Positions 1 to 15,292 of a stretch of 64,000 nt of DNA are shown here, one piece after another. Both the position numbers and the translations under genes were made by a program. The stretch is from the NCBI GenBank assembly GCA_023101885.1, contig JALPQD010000405.1, positions 1,368,722 to 1,432,721 on the forward strand, read 5' to 3'. The DNA is from Typhlomys cinereus (lineage: Eukaryota; Chordata; Mammalia; Rodentia; Platacanthomyidae). Position 1 is the stretch's first letter; every line of letters starts with the position of its first letter. The notes under the pieces were generated by a model. It was not told the origin of the DNA and made no database searches. It saw only the letters and a program-made list of their open reading frames with translations.

Positions 1-1729
<1,729 letters not shown>

Positions 1730-2659
1730 TTAAGGGAGACACAGATTGTAGAGTTACTTATAGTTCTGCAAGGACAATCTCCATTGTGGAGGATGAAAGG
1801 ATCCCCAAATGCCTAAAGGACTTTATACAATGCTTTGACTTTCCCAAAAGGTCTAAAGTGTACACATGTCCACTGACATAGAGAAGGGCTGGTAATCTGA
1901 CAATTTCAAAGGACTAATGGAAAGATTAGACCAGACCATCCATGAAAAGGATGCAAGCTAGAGTATAGCACAGAAGTGGTTCTTAAAACACACACACACA
2001 CACCCCTACTTTTTTTTTTTAACAGGGACTATTTACACAATCCAAATCAAAGAAGTTTTAACTCCAGAGATGAGGCTTAAGACAGAATTTGGGATGGAAG
2101 TGCTTTGAAGCTGTCTCGTGAAATAAATGTTCTCTGTTTTATGGCCTGAAGGTTTGGTGTTCTTTGCTACTGACTTCTTGTTCTTAAGTCAAACATAAAT
2201 GACTCCGTGGTGGCTGGACACCCCAATTAAATCAGGAACTGAAGCGTTTAGCAAGACTGTGGTATCCCTTTATCCAAGACGAAGTCATCAGAGGGATTGT
2301 GCAACCCGAGCCTTGGAAAGGAGGCCCCACCCCTGCCCTCCACCAAGAAAGTTCAGCCAAACGCTGAGAGCACAGCCTCTGCAGTGCGCGGAGCATCCGC
2401 GCGCCTTCCTGCCTCCTGGAGTTCTGAGTCACAACATTCTGGGATGCAAAGCCAGCCGTCCCGAGGTCAGCTGAATCTTTTCATTGCTGGACAGCCCAGG
2501 GTTACCTTTCCTGTCTCTTCCTGCATACCTGTTATAGCTGGCCCCACGGTTCCCGGAACCCTCCTCACACAATAGTCTCCATCCTTATTCTACACTCCTA
2601 CCTGTCAGGGAGTTCATCACACAACCAATGTCACTTCCTCGTCAGTACTTGCTCCGATT

Positions 2660-3000
2660 TGGGTGTGCAATGTCTCCCACGGGCTCATGTGTTTGGTCAC
2701 TGACGGTACTGTTGGGGGAGGTTGTGGAGCTTTTAGGAGCTGGAAGAAGTGGGCTACTGGGGAATGAGAGGGATTGGAAGGTTATAGCTCATCTTGCTTC
2801 TGACTCTAGTCTCCATAATTTCTGGCCAAGAGAGAGGAGCAAGCCGTCTCACCCCTTGTTGCCACAACCTCCAACCACGCCTTCCCTGCCATGAGGGACT
2901 GAACTCTCAAACTCGTGAGCCAAAACAAATACTTCCTCCCCTGATTAGCTTCTTCTCAGATATTTCTTTGATCACAGTGATGAGCAAGGCAACTAATGTG
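2660..3000 (+). repeat. Old interspersed repeat, family not identified
   Basis: The segment has the wording of a widespread mammalian repeat: a cluster like gtgtttggtcactgacggta, then ggaggttgtggagctttta, a later ccatgagggactgaactctc, and an ending gagccaaaacaaatacttcc with a terminal like tttctttgatcacagtgatg. I recognise the pattern but cannot name the family with confidence. It is quite diverged and carries no open frame. Confidence 0.5.
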
Positions 3001-3629
3001 GCCGCTCAGACACTTTGTGGCCAAGGTAAAACATGTTCTATCACTCAGGACAGAACTGATTCCAGAATGTGTAATGTGGGAAGGAAGGCTCGGTATGCCT
3101 CCATCACTAGGACAAAGTCCCCAGGGCAGGAGTCTTGTTTTAGCTCTGTATGTCTACCCAGCCTTCTGACATGGCTGAACAGCTTTAGGGAGACAAGAAG
3201 TCCCCCTGCGAATGGCATTCCTCTTCCCTGCTCTTCCTTTACTTCCTCAACTTGGCCTGATCTGACTGGCTCGTAGTGGTCAAACCACTCAAATCCATTC
3301 CCTCTCATCTGCTCAGCTGCTCCTGGCTCCAATTCAGTGCATGGCCATCCCCTTCCATCTGTGCCTATCCTATATGGGCCATATACTCTTTGAGAAAGGG
3401 GATGAAGCTTGTCGTCAAAAAGCAAGATTTGGAGTCCAGGATTAGACAAAATAATAGCCCAGCATGCAAAAAGAACTTGGTATCTATACCGTTACTGTAA
3501 ATGCATGGGAAGTATTGTTCCTTTTAAGGAATGGGTCTGTTAGATGGGTTAATATCAACCAACCTAACTTTGTCTTCTGCAGGGATGAGCTTCTTCTTTT
3601 TCTTTCCATTTTCATGTGTTTGAGGGTAG

Positions 3630-3990
3630 GGTGGGGGTGTATGCATTTGTGTATGGGGGTATGCATGCATGTGTAAGGAGGTCCAAAGTTGATTGTGAAT
3701 CATCCTCAATCACTCTTCCACCTTCTTTTTATTTTTGGAGACAAGGTTTCTAATCAAACCCAAAGTTCACTGGTAGGGCAAGTCTGGCTAGCCAACTTGC
3801 TTGGGGGGGGGTTTCCAGGCTCTGTCTTCTGAAGCTGGAAGTATAAATGAGCCAGCCAGTCCCCTCCATCTTTCATGTGTGAGCTGGAGAGCTCGCTCTA
3901 ATCCTTTTTGCTTGCAATTCAAGAGCTTTAGAGCAGGTGTGGGGATCTCAGTAGCCTCATCTGCCGCCTTGAACAGCCCTCTAGTCCTCG
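3630..3990 (-). repeat. B4-like SINE fragment, minus orientation
   Basis: The order is a TG-rich run, aaggaggtccaaagttgatt, tcctcaatcactcttccacc, ggagacaaggtttct and gttcactggtagg. This matches the body of rodent B4 read in reverse. The tRNA-like end is missing or unrecognisable. B4 is a rodent SINE, which supports the taxon call. Confidence 0.6.
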
Positions 3991-4112
3991 TTGAGCTCTA
4001 AGTGCCTCTCTACCCCTAAAAATGTTCTAGACTCATCTTGCCTTCAGTACATTCCTTGGTACATTTTTTTTTTCAGACAGAATTTTACTTTTATCATTTT
4101 TCTTACAATCTT

Positions 4113-4411
4113 TTTTTAAATTTTTAAAATTTTTTTTCTTTATTTATTTATTCATTCAATTGTGTGTGTGTGCGCGCGCATGTGTGTCTGTGTGTGTGTA
4201 GAACCACGGGCAAATTCGGGAACCACCGTGGACCACCTCCACCTCCTCCTTGTTTACTCTGCTCCGGGATTCACAGGCTCCGCCCTACCAGGACCAGAAA
4301 CGCAGGCCGCCCCCGCTTCTGCCCGGTGTCTATACATGGGGTCTAGGATCCGAACTCAGGACCTTCTGCCTGCAAGGCAGAGGCTTAACAACTGAGCCAC
4401 TACTCTAGCCC
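4113..4411 (-). repeat. Young tRNA-headed SINE (type A), minus orientation, with 18-bp target duplication
   Basis: In reverse complement this element starts ggggctagagtagtggctca, has a tRNA-like box B (tcctgagttcggatcc-like), a GC-rich body with the word gtggttcccgaatttgcccg, a CA/TG-rich stretch and an A/T-rich tail after caattgaat. Four copies of this type lie in the window. Identical 18-bp flanks, catttttcttacaatctt, occupy 4095-4112 and 4412-4429, the mark of LINE-driven insertion. The perfect duplication implies a fairly recent insertion into intron 7. Confidence 0.85.
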
Positions 4412-5880
4412 CATTTTTCTTACAATCTTAACAGATACTTTTCAAGTTCCATTTCAGGAAATACATGAAAGCAGAGGGTATACCACACTGGTTCTCTCAT
4501 TTTAGCCTCAAAGCCTATGATCTCAACTTGGGTTTATGACAGAACGGAATCCTTCAGGTGCTGTGAGTTAGCAAAGTCTGACTTAGAGGCATGCCTGATT
4601 TGCAATCCTGTGGGCTGCATGTGTCCCAGGACAACTATGAATATGGCCCGACATATTTGTTGATGACACACCATGTCACACTATCAAAGGGTGGATGCCT
4701 CCAGAGATGTGAATGAAGTTTGCTTTCCCCTCCAGTTTTCCAACAATCAGATCCGCATAATTACACCCTGAAACTGTGCTTCAACTATATGAAGACCTAC
4801 AACAGCTCCTCTACAGTGGAGCCTGAGCTTCTCAATGTTTCTTTGTAGCGGAGACTCAGCACACTCCCATCCCGTGCCCACAGGTCAATAGCAAACATCA
4901 CCTGCTCAGATGCAAAGGGCTCAACAGTTAAACGAAGCCAACTGTTTGTGTCCCAGACCCCTTTACCTGGGGCACAATCCAGTTTTCCTTGACACATCAG
5001 AAAGCGTTGATTGAACCTTAAAGATTTCCCCAGCATTATATGCTTTGGTGCTATTAGTTAAAACAGTTAGGTTCTTTTTTGGACTTTTCCATCAAAGTTT
5101 ATAATGACCCCTGCTCATCAAACTCTCTGAGTCTGGCTGATTGTTCTGTCCTAGACCTTCCCCTCTAGATATGCTAAGAGTCTCTCCTGTTTCAGACTTG
5201 GAGACATAGGGTCCTATGCTAGGAATTTTCCTGGCTGCAATCCCTTTAACATGATTTGAGTTAAGTTAATGTGGTACGGTTATACGACGCAGGCATTATC
5301 CCCTGTCCACGTGAAGCGGAGTTCAGGGGGGTGTTGAGATCTCACTCACTCAAGATCTCACTAGCTAATGGTAAAGCCAACACTCCAACATGGGTTTCTA
5401 TGATTCTATGGCATTGGCTTTCCAACGCGTGTGCTGCTCTTCCTGAAAACAGACTCCTGCTTTCTATTTACTTATTTATTTTTACTTTTTTAATGTTGTA
5501 TCCATGAATATGGTTGGCTTTATAACATTTTCAACCCTTAGTTCTAAATCCTCCTCCCTTTTCCCCTCACAACCCTGCATCTCCCCTGCCAGACTCCCTC
5601 CTATTTTCAAATCTTTTTGCTTGTGCGGCCCACTGTGTTTCATCCGGTCTGTGATCCCTTACGCCTGACCTGATTCATGCTCCAGTCAGCATTCTAGGTA
5701 AGTCGACACATGACTGAGGACAGCGACCCCCTGCACTTCCCCATCAGCATCCGTCCTCATCACCCGTAAGAGAGGTGTCCTCCTGCTTTCTTTAACGAAG
5801 GATGAACAATCGCGATACAAACAATCCTGCAGCCTCGGCCTTGGCCTGACCTCTGGACATGGTGCCAACCGTCCATCTCA

Positions 5881-6159
<279 letters not shown>

Positions 6160-6959
6160 TCAATCCCATGGGGGAACAGTGTATTGAAATATACAAAAGC
6201 GAGGTGTCAGCTACACAGTTAAAACTATTTCCTTCCATGCCTTAGATGGCCTGTAGCAGACATTCCTAATGGACAACAGATTGTGACACTCTATGATGCA
6301 GTGCTATAATGCCATTACTACTGACACATCAGCTCTGGGATTGGAAATGGAACCTCTTTGGCATTCCTGACACAGAGCCTCTAGAGAAAAACATCATTGC
6401 CAGGAAGAGCTCCAAACGACAAGGCTGGAATGCCTATATCCCCATTTGATCTATCACCTCCCACTGGAGAAGTGACCACCTGATGCAGCAGTAATTCTTT
6501 ACATTGCCAACAAATGCATGACCAAACAGCTTATAGGGGAACAACAGATTTTCTTTTCTCTTAAAATTCTTGGTTACAGTTCCTTATCCAGTTTGGCGGG
6601 AGAACCCTACTAACACCAGGAACAATCCTCACTTTCCAGACCATGTCTGGTCAAGTATACAGAAAAATGTCAACTCCTTCTGTCTTATTCATTTGCCTAG
6701 GAACTAGTCCTATCCGCCATGGGCTGGGACTTATCCTTTAACTAGACAATCTCCTACAGGCTTACTTGGAACCTAACTTAACTACCAATTCTTACCAATG
6801 TGCCCAGAGCTGGAACCCTCAACTGTCGAGCTGACACCTCTATCCAGCTATTGACACATGACTCTGGTCCTAATCAGCAAACAAGGAAGGTCATTCTTTC
6901 AGAGAAAAGCATGAGCCCCAACTGGCCAGAGATTTCATGTATAAATAAATTACAAGAGA

Positions 6960-7145
6960 CCCAGCTCACGAACCCGGTGAGCCAAGTTCAATCCCCAAAA
7001 ACCTACATGGTTGAAGGAAAGAACTGAATTCTGAAAGGTGTCCTATCATGCTGTCTTCCACCCCGGTGACATGACATGCATGTGTACAATTTCCCTCTCT
7101 CCCTCTTTCTGCCTCTCTCAAATAAAATATCAAACAGATAAATAA
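6960..7145 (+). repeat. Diverged tRNA-headed SINE
   Basis: A box-B-like word (gccaagttcaatccccaaaa) is followed by catggttgaaggaaagaact, a TG/CT-rich tail and the end caaataaaatatc. The same layout and tail occur in the copy near 30615-30790, so both belong to one older subfamily. Confidence 0.55.
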
Positions 7146-8164
7146 ATGACTAAAAAGGAGCCCCTCGGGGTTCCATCTGTGAAGGAAATCTGAACCCACT
7201 AGAAGCCCATGGTATAGTCATTGAAAACGCTGGCATCTCTCTGCCATCTGTGTGCTTCACATAACTTTAGTCAAGTTCCCAGGCTCAGTGAATCATGGGC
7301 AGCCAACCAGGCAAATACCCACAGGACTACTGGCTCCTCCCTGCTCCATTACAGATGTGTCCATCAAGGCCAAGCAGCTGACGCACACCCACACCTGTGC
7401 TTGTATGAAGACCTGGGACCACCTCTGAGCTCAGCAAGCCCCTGCCCTGTGCATTTTCTACTCTGCCGTGCTTGTGATGTCATTATTTCATGTGGCCTTA
7501 AGCTGAGAGTTCAGTGTACAGTACTATTTACCCTTTTCCCAGAGTGGCATAAAGGTAAACAGCGGGCCAGTGGTCTAGCTAGCATTCTCTGTAAGAAAGA
7601 ATAGATAGTGAAATGACACCTGTCCATAGTAGAATTTCCTAGAGACCAAGACAGCAGATCTGATACACTGGCCCTGGTGGGAAGAAAGAAAAGACTTTTC
7701 CATCTGTCATTTATCCTGGATGTAATAAGGCGTTGCTAATGTCAGTTTGCAGCATGGTAAGAATATGGATGATAACAGTTAGAAAAGACACTGATAATTC
7801 ATTCTGAACCTTCATCAGGTGTCTACATTTCTATACCTGTGCATTTATTCTCCACCATTGAAGATTTGGGATGAGAGAGCACACACTTTTCTACTCCAGG
7901 AAGTAGAACTCTGCCCACATATCACACAGAGGACTAACCCTATGCAACTTATTTCTAGGGTTCTGGCTATCCTGGTGTGAGCGCACCAGCTGTTTCTCTC
8001 GTTACAGTCACTGAGTCACGCTTGTAAGTCACAAAAGAGTCCTTGGACTCTTTATGTCATTATGACCATCGGGGGACTTTATTCACCCAACCAGGAGACT
8101 TTTCTCTCTTCCCAAAGTTGCTCAAAGTTCTCTGTGTCTTCCCCAAGAAGCAACGTTATTGAAT

Positions 8165-8330
8165 ACAGGGGCTCTGTAGTCATAGACGAAACCTGCTCGG
8201 GAAGTCTGCACTCAACCACTTTCTTGCTATGTGTTCTCTGAGAAATCGCCTTCCTCCGGGCTTTGGTATTCCCAGCTTGGAAAGAGAAACAATAGTACCT
8301 GCCTCATGGTACTATTGGCCCAGCAAGGTG
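8165..8330 (+). repeat. MIR (ancient mammalian SINE)
   Basis: The words ggctctgtagtcatagacga, cactttcttgctatgtgttc and aacaatagtacctgcctcat follow the MIR core order (charged-residue-free, tRNA-derived mammal-wide SINE). No gene content. Confidence 0.6.
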
Positions 8331-8559
8331 CCCGAGTGTGAGCGAGAGGAAAGGGCATGTGCACAAACGTAGGCCTTGCATAAGCTGCTAAGTCCAAGAA
8401 ATTAGTCTGAAAATGCTGGAGAGGGTATATGATGTTCTAAGAATAGAGGAGCTGGTAGGGGAGGAGATGAAATCGGTGAGGTGCACACCATTTCTGGGGT
8501 GGTGAACCTACTCCCCACGATACAACGATGGCAGACAGATACTGGGTACTATGCAGTCA

Positions 8560-9060
8560 TCAAAACCCAAAGCCAGTAAACCTTAATGTAAACTACGGGC
8601 TTTAGTTCATAGCAGTGCATCAAAACACATTGGTCCATCGACCGCAGTGAGCACAACACACCAATAGAAGATGCTAGTAAAGATGGAGGAAGGGAGCTGC
8701 TTTCCTCAATGGTCTACCCACTGATACATGACTCATGCTCCAAGTGCTCAGGCACCTACCATCAAAAGCAACCTAGATGAAACTCACTGGGCCACTTGTG
8801 CAAAAAGACATGAAAATAAGAGAGAGATTGGTAGGGAAGAAGAAGTGTGTAGTGGAAAAAGGATGGGACATGGGATTGGGTCATGACGGTGGAAATAACA
8901 TCAATTCACTGTATTCATAAAACTCTGAAAGAATAAAAATAAACTAATTTTTAAAAAGATGTTCATAACAAAGGACATTATATGAGGGCATAGGGATTCT
9001 CTGTACTTTCTTATGCAATTTTTGTATGAACCTAGAACTTAGATAAAGTTCATTTTTAAA
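8560..9060 (+). repeat. Ancient LINE-1 3' end interrupted by a younger LINE-1-like tail
   Basis: The flanks 8570-8690 (aatgtaaactacgggcttta) and 8975-9060 (tctgtactttcttatgcaat, then tgaacctagaacttagataa) read as one old mammalian L1 3'UTR. Between them, about 8690-8970, lies a different A-rich-ending segment with aaaaagacatgaaaataaga and ctctgaaagaataaaaataa, resembling a rodent L1 3' end. No reverse-transcriptase frame survives. Confidence 0.5.
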
Positions 9061-9334
9061 AGCCCATGTATAAATCTTAGTGCAAAGATAAAATGTCCAG
9101 CTCTAGGGTGGTACTGCTGTTAATTGATATTATCAACACTTGGCAAGAAGGCCTATCTTGGGACACTTTACAATGCTGATTGAATCTTCTAGAAGTTAAG
9201 AGTCCAGATTATTGACTCAAGCCCAGTTGGTCCAAACAAAAAAAACTATGCAGCCCACCCAAGAGGAGAAGCAGGATCGGTAAAGGAAGACAGGATAGGG
9301 TCCCCCAGACAGCCATACAGTCAGGAAAGAATCA

Positions 9335-9625
<291 letters not shown>

Positions 9626-10242
9626 TCAGGTCGGTTCCCAGCCGCCTTTTGGAAATGCTCACAGATAACTGGGAGGTGGTGAATTTTTTACAAGCCCTCA
9701 GGATAGGAATGGCTGGGGCCTGCTCTGTAACAGGGCTGTGAGAAAGCCGAGGCCATTTCAATCCATGTGTCACCACCACTCAGCCCTCCCTCACCCTAGA
9801 TTCTTACCCGGGCACTGTCTGTCTGGACCTGGGCCTGGGTCAGACAAGCCAGGAAGAGCCACAGGGGCAGGAGATCGGCCCGGGCAACTCGTTACTTTCC
9901 AGCTGCAGACTGACAGCCGAGACTATCTCAGGAATGAGCAGAATGCTTTGGGTTTCACAGGAAGTGTGCTGGAGGGGCTGTCGGCACCTCATGACTCAGG
10001 TCTTACCAGAGAGCACCTCACAAAGTGATGATACTTACAAGAACCGGCGACAGATCTTCAGAAGTAGGGGCTGCACATCTGTGGCACCCCCCCTTAACCT
10101 ACGGATCAGTGTTCTAGATCAGCTTAACTCTTCACAGGCGTTGGATAGCCCGCTCCTGGTATCGGACTGACTAGTCTTGCTCGCAGTGCTCAGACTAACT
10201 GGGAGTGAGGCCGAGGAGGTGCAAAGTGTCAAAAGAACAACT

Positions 10243-10514
10243 TGGAGCTGGAAAGACGGCTCAGGGGTTAAACCTTTGCTTCGCAAGCAAAAAGACCTGA
10301 GTTTGGATCCTACAACCTACATAAAAATGCCAGGCAGATATAGCAGTGGTCTGTAATTCTGGCCTTGGAAGGCAGAGCCTGGGAAACCCCAGAGCAAAGA
10401 AATAAGGAGTCAGAACAATCCAGGACGAATCCGATGTCACTCTTGGGTCTCCACAGGCACATACACTCAAGTGTGTACATCTCTTACAGATGTGTACACA
10501 CACACACACACACA
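10243..10514 (+). repeat. tRNA-headed SINE (type B)
   Basis: It starts tggagctggaaagacggctc, has box B gacctgagtttggatcctac, a body with agcagtggtctgtaattctg and gatgtcactcttgggtctcc, and ends in a CA-rich run. Five to six copies of this type are present. It differs from type A mainly in the body after the tRNA-like head. Confidence 0.8.
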
Positions 10515-10556
10515 GGTGTTATGCTCTGAAAATTCTCCTTCAGATATTATGTTGCA

Positions 10557-10559
<3 letters not shown>

Positions 10560-10600
<41 letters not shown>
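10560..10600 (+). repeat. (TG)n microsatellite, about 20 units
   Basis: Uninterrupted TG dinucleotides, followed by a B4-like body to about 10840 (ggcggccagaagaagatgtc to cagtgctggggttacaggag), so the microsatellite is the tail of that minus-oriented SINE. Confidence 0.9.
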
Positions 10601-10604
<4 letters not shown>

Positions 10605-12916
10605 GGTATGTGTGTACTACCCAAGTGTGTGGCGGCCAGAAGAAGATGTCTGCTATCCCGTCCTATCACACTCTGCCCTTCACTCTTGAGACGGCGTCTC
10701 TCAGTGTCTCAGGCACTAGGCTGGCTACCTGTAAACCCAGTGGTCCTGTCTCTATCCAGTCAGCTCCGCAGTGCTGGGGTTACAGGAGTGAACAGCTATG
10801 TCCAGCTTTTTACATGTGCGTTAGAGACCCTTGGGTCTCCACATGCACGCACAATTGAAGTGCCCTCTTGTATACACACTACGTACTATGCATTACACAC
10901 ACATATACACAAACACACACACACACACAAGCGCAAACACAATAATAATGATTTTGCATCCCAGCATTTTTCTAGAGGGTTCTGGGTAAATGAAATGGCT
11001 GTCGGACTGTGAGCCTCTAGACTCTGCCTCTTTTAACTCCGGCAGCCTGGACCCCTGGGAGCCCACTCTGCTCAGCTGCCCCATGGAAGAGGATGTCTGC
11101 CAGAGAGAAGTCTTCCAGGAGAGCTGGGATACACCGCCTAAGGCGGCAGCAGCCCGGGTTTCCCATTCAAGCCTGACTCGGGGCATTTCAGAAAGAAGTG
11201 CCCATCTTCTCTGCATAGTTTGGGGACGTGATTAGCAGGTCTGCTCTCCGATCGGTTACATCTTATCTCTGCATCCTATTTTAGGTGGTTTTTGATATGT
11301 CTTAGAAGGGAGGAGGCAGTCTTAGAGAATGAACTAAAGAGTACAACACACAAAAATACAAGTGAACACCAAACCCAGACAACATCTGCCTTTTTGGCCT
11401 CACATCATACTTGCCACCAAGGGAAGACCCTGGCTGTCTGCTTGCCACCATGTTCTCTAGACAGCGAGGGAACGAGAGTGGCAGTTAGTTACAGATGCCA
11501 CCTTGCCAACTGAAGGCTGAGCTTTTTGGGGCATCCTGTGAAGAGACAGTCAGTTAAAGGAGCCCTGGGTGAGTCTGTGGAAGATGATCTAATCAATGTG
11601 GGAAAACCCAACCTGTAGTGGGCGGGATCACTCTGAGCAGATTGACAAGATAAGAGAGCTGGTTCTGTATTTTGGCTTTTAGGCACACAGGTGAGCGAAA
11701 AAATATGCTCCACTCCCTGTTCATTGTGTGGATATGTGCAGAGTTTCCTATGCTCCTGATACTGGCATACATTTTTCTCTCTTGCTGAGGAACTATAACT
11801 AAGAATCATAAGCTGCAACAACTCTGTGTTCTCCTAAGCTTTTGGTCATGTATTTTTATCAGCAACAGAAAGAGACACTGGAATGCCACGCAACAGAGGA
11901 AAGAAGGGCCAAAGCTGAGTGGCAGGACCCCGTGTCTCAAAGAATGGGAAATGTTGGCTTTGTACAATTCCGGCTTCTGTTTTGGGTCAAAATCTGATTT
12001 ATACATTACCCTGGACTGACAGACACAACCACAGTAGAAATCTGAATTCTTTTCAAGTTCCCAAGCGAAAGGAGAGGAATTAAGAATCTGTCTTGACTAC
12101 TGTTCTCTAGATATTTGCTGGGCCTCTGCAGGGTGGGGAAGACTCACAGAAAACAGATTTTCATTAAGAGACTGGCCCAAAGGCAACAGGAAGTGTTGTT
12201 GTCACTCCAGGGAAGGAGATTGATCCTCACACCCTGAGGCCAGCAAGCAAAATGAAGCCACCAGCAACAAGACTGTACCTGCCAAGCCCGTCACTCGATT
12301 CCTCCACCAAGTCTGTGAATAAGACAATTGGCCCTGCCTACTGGATTCTGTATCTGTAAGACAAACACTTTTGTCAATGGCACGCTATGAAAACCCTGTG
12401 AGCTGGACTGATTCTCAGAGTAGTTTTCTCAGAACACTTAACTTTAACCCACCTCTCTCTAGCAACATCTCTCTCTGAACAAAGATGAGGCAGCAAGCTG
12501 GTGATCTTCAGCTCTAGACCAACGCAGTCTAATAGAGTCAGAAACATCTAGAAAGGTCATCTCTTTCTTCATTACTCAAAGCAGGAACCTCATTTAGCTC
12601 ATGTCCAATGGTTAGACAGGATCGGGACTAGGTCTCAAGGCAATCCATTTCATCTGGGTGCATTTATAGCTGTTGGGAAAGGCCTTCCCAGACTGAAGAG
12701 GAATTGCCCTCATCATTTCTGCCTTCTGTAATGCACATTGTGAGTGAGTGTATTGTCTGGTGGAAACATCTCTGCTCAGTGGTGGTTTTGGCTTTGAGCA
12801 CAGCAACTCGCCCTCCCATTTGCAAACCTGGTGACCTGAGTCTGATCTCTGGAAGAAGGAGATAGAAGGAGAGAACTAACTCTGAAATTTGTCTTCTGAT
12901 CTCCTCAGCTATGGGA

Positions 12917-12920
<4 letters not shown>

Positions 12921-12962
<42 letters not shown>
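12921..12962 (+). repeat. (TC)n microsatellite with adjoining Z-DNA-prone tract
   Basis: About 21 TC units are followed at 12981-13008 by alternating gcgtgcgtgcgcgcgcacac. The preceding 12820-12915 looks like a diverged B2-superfamily SINE (gacctgagtctgatctctgg), of which this is the tail. Confidence 0.85.
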
Positions 12963-12964
<2 letters not shown>

Positions 12965-13239
12965 CCCTTTCTTTTATCTCACGCGTGCGTGCGCGCGCAC
13001 ACACACACAAGATACTCTCTGTTGTTGAGAGCTGTTTAATGGCACTGATTATATTTATGATATGCACCAAGTGTTTCCCAATTATACTCAAGAAGTGATG
13101 GGATTCTCAAAGATCTCTCCATGGGACAATCTGAGGTGATTCATCCCAGTCAAGTCAGGCCTCTTACAGACAGGCTTCAGGACTCCAGGGCAAAAGACAT
13201 CATCAGAAGTTACCCTGAGACAGCAAGGCTCACAATGGC

Positions 13240-13515
13240 TACTGTGAAGACCCTGCCACTGGCTCAGATGACTGGGTGACGCCAAGCAAGATAACCATCT
13301 TTAGCATATCCAGTGACTGCTGCGGATGAAGCAAACGAAACTGGAGCAAGAGCAGGACTTGAAGTGGTCTGGAGCCAAGGAGCCTGCCAAGAACGGCAAG
13401 GCGCTTAGCAGCCGATGAAGACTTTTCTAGAGCCAAAGATGCACATTCCAAACAAAAGAATCACTGAGCTCTGGACAGTTGTGGGCTTAAAAAATAAAAA
13501 CAAAACAACACAGAG
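13240..13515 (+). pseudogene. Possible retroposed cDNA 3' end, source unknown
   Basis: A frame from 13326 reads MKQTKLEQEQDLKWSG, continues as lysine-rich residues and stops near 13418. It is followed by untranslated-looking sequence and an A-rich run (cttaaaaaataaaaacaaaa). This looks like the tail of a small basic protein mRNA copied into intron 5, but I could not name a parent gene and did not find a clear duplication around it. It may equally be chance. Confidence 0.2.
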
Positions 13516-15002
13516 ACAGAGGGTGTTATCACTCATAGGACTGAAACCAGAACACAGGCTCTAGGGTAGAATGTGGACCCCAACACGCCAACCGACTGAG
13601 AGGTCCCAGCCTTCTTCAGGGAGAAATGCATGCAGTGGGCTTCTCTACCTTCCAACTAGATAATGACAGGGACCCTAAAGCCAAGCTGATGTTGCTCAGC
13701 CAAGGACACAAGCTGAGCCAGAGTCAGCCAGCACTTTCTTAGGGGAAGAAATGGGAGCTTCTAAAAACAATGCTCCTGTTTCGCTGCCTATTAAGCTTGC
13801 TTTTGAAAGAGAAGACACTTGATGCAGCCGAATAACAGAGGAAAAGGGACTTGATGATACATGGGCAAGACTGGTCAGGAAGGTCACAGGGATTTGCAAG
13901 AAGGTAGCGACACGGTCAGCTATGGGTCCGGGGGCTAAGGAGCTGGTGAGAATGGTGTCAGCGAGTGAGGGTATGAGAGAGGAAGCTCGGGGTGATGTAG
14001 TTGCTTCTCCTGCCCTGAAGAGATGCCACTCTGCCAGGAACCACTCACTAGGCTGACAAACACACATCAGACAGCGCCTTGGTATTGTTTAGCTGGCCAC
14101 CGTCATCTACTTGAGTATTTAGCCCTTAACTCAAATATCTTTCTGCAGTAATGCTTCATCATACTAATTACCTTCCATCTCAGGCTGGTACTTCTATCCA
14201 CAAAAGGAAACTGACTTGGGCTTCTGTTTTATATAAGACTAAGTAATTTTGTTAGTAATTGTCCTTCCTCTACCTCCTTTGGAATACTGCAAAACTCTGG
14301 CTTAACAATTCTCCTTCTCTGATGCATGGTTTCCAGAATGTACTGGTGGTTCTTTTTCTTTTTTAGCTTGAAATCTAAGACGTTTACCTGTCTTGTCTCT
14401 TCTGCCACCTCTTTTATTCTCTGTGAATTTCCAGAGACCCAGCCAAGCGAGCGATTACTTGATGACAGAATATGGCTTTCTTTTTCTGCTTAAAACAGAA
14501 CCACAGATCCAAATATTCCTTCAGGGTGCAAATGAATGAGAGGCAATAAATGAAGAAGGACCTGGCCTTGAACTGTAATTGAAATTTTGAAACATGTAAG
14601 AACTGCCCATTTGCAGCTTCTGCTTCTGAAGCTGAGCAGCAAAATTTGAGCAGCAAAATTTGAACTGCCCTGTTCTCCTACATGGCAACAGAATACAGGT
14701 GGAGCAGTGCTTGATCCTTTGAAAACCAGGTGCTGACCTCTTGCAACAACTTGAAAGAGTACTATACTACGCAGAAAGAATGACAGTGTTGTTAGTACAG
14801 AACCTGGAGGTGCCTGTCCACAGACATCAGGTCTTTGCTTGCCTGGCCTGCCAAACATCACAGGCAGAAGATGGTGTCTGCTGAGCTGTGGATCCAAGTG
14901 CATTAGTTTCTTCAGACTGCTGCAATAAATTACCACAAACTGGTAGCTTGAAACAGCACAAATATATGCAGTGTACAATTCTGGAGATGAGAAATTCAAA
15001 AA

Positions 15003-15180
15003 GCAGAGCTGCCTGCAATCCCAGCACACAGGAGGCTGAGGCAGGAAGACTGATATGAGTTTCAGGTAATCTGGTCTACATGATACATTCAAGACACTGC
15101 CTGGGATACCCAGTGAGAACCAGTTGAGAAGAGAAGAAAGGAAGGGAGAGAGGTAGGGAAGGAGAAAAGAAAAGAGTTCA
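15003..15180 (+). repeat. B1-like SINE fragment (7SL-derived)
   Basis: The words tgcaatcccagcacacagga, ggctgaggcaggaagactga and ctggtctacatgatacattc follow the order of B1/Alu-type left arm. It is followed by a purine-rich stretch (15120-15178) that may be a degenerate tail. Confidence 0.65.
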
Positions 15181-15292
15181 AAGTCAGTCTCATCCCCAAT
15201 GTATCATATAGATACTTTCTTCCAGTGACTGAAGGGGTCTTTTCTTTTTCACTCTAGAAGTAGCACATTCTTAATGCTGCCTCCCTCTTCTT

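Noticed and set aside
10490..10858. Frames rich in Cys-Val or Thr-His repeats around TG/CA runs
   Set aside because: Dinucleotide microsatellites read as repeating two-residue peptides; the same happens at 4162, 17927, 23109, 35157, 49785 and 55593.
14490..15092. 200-codon minus-strand frame in intron 5
   Set aside because: Its composition is that of noncoding DNA, it partly overlaps a B1-like SINE, and no domain or homologue was recognised.
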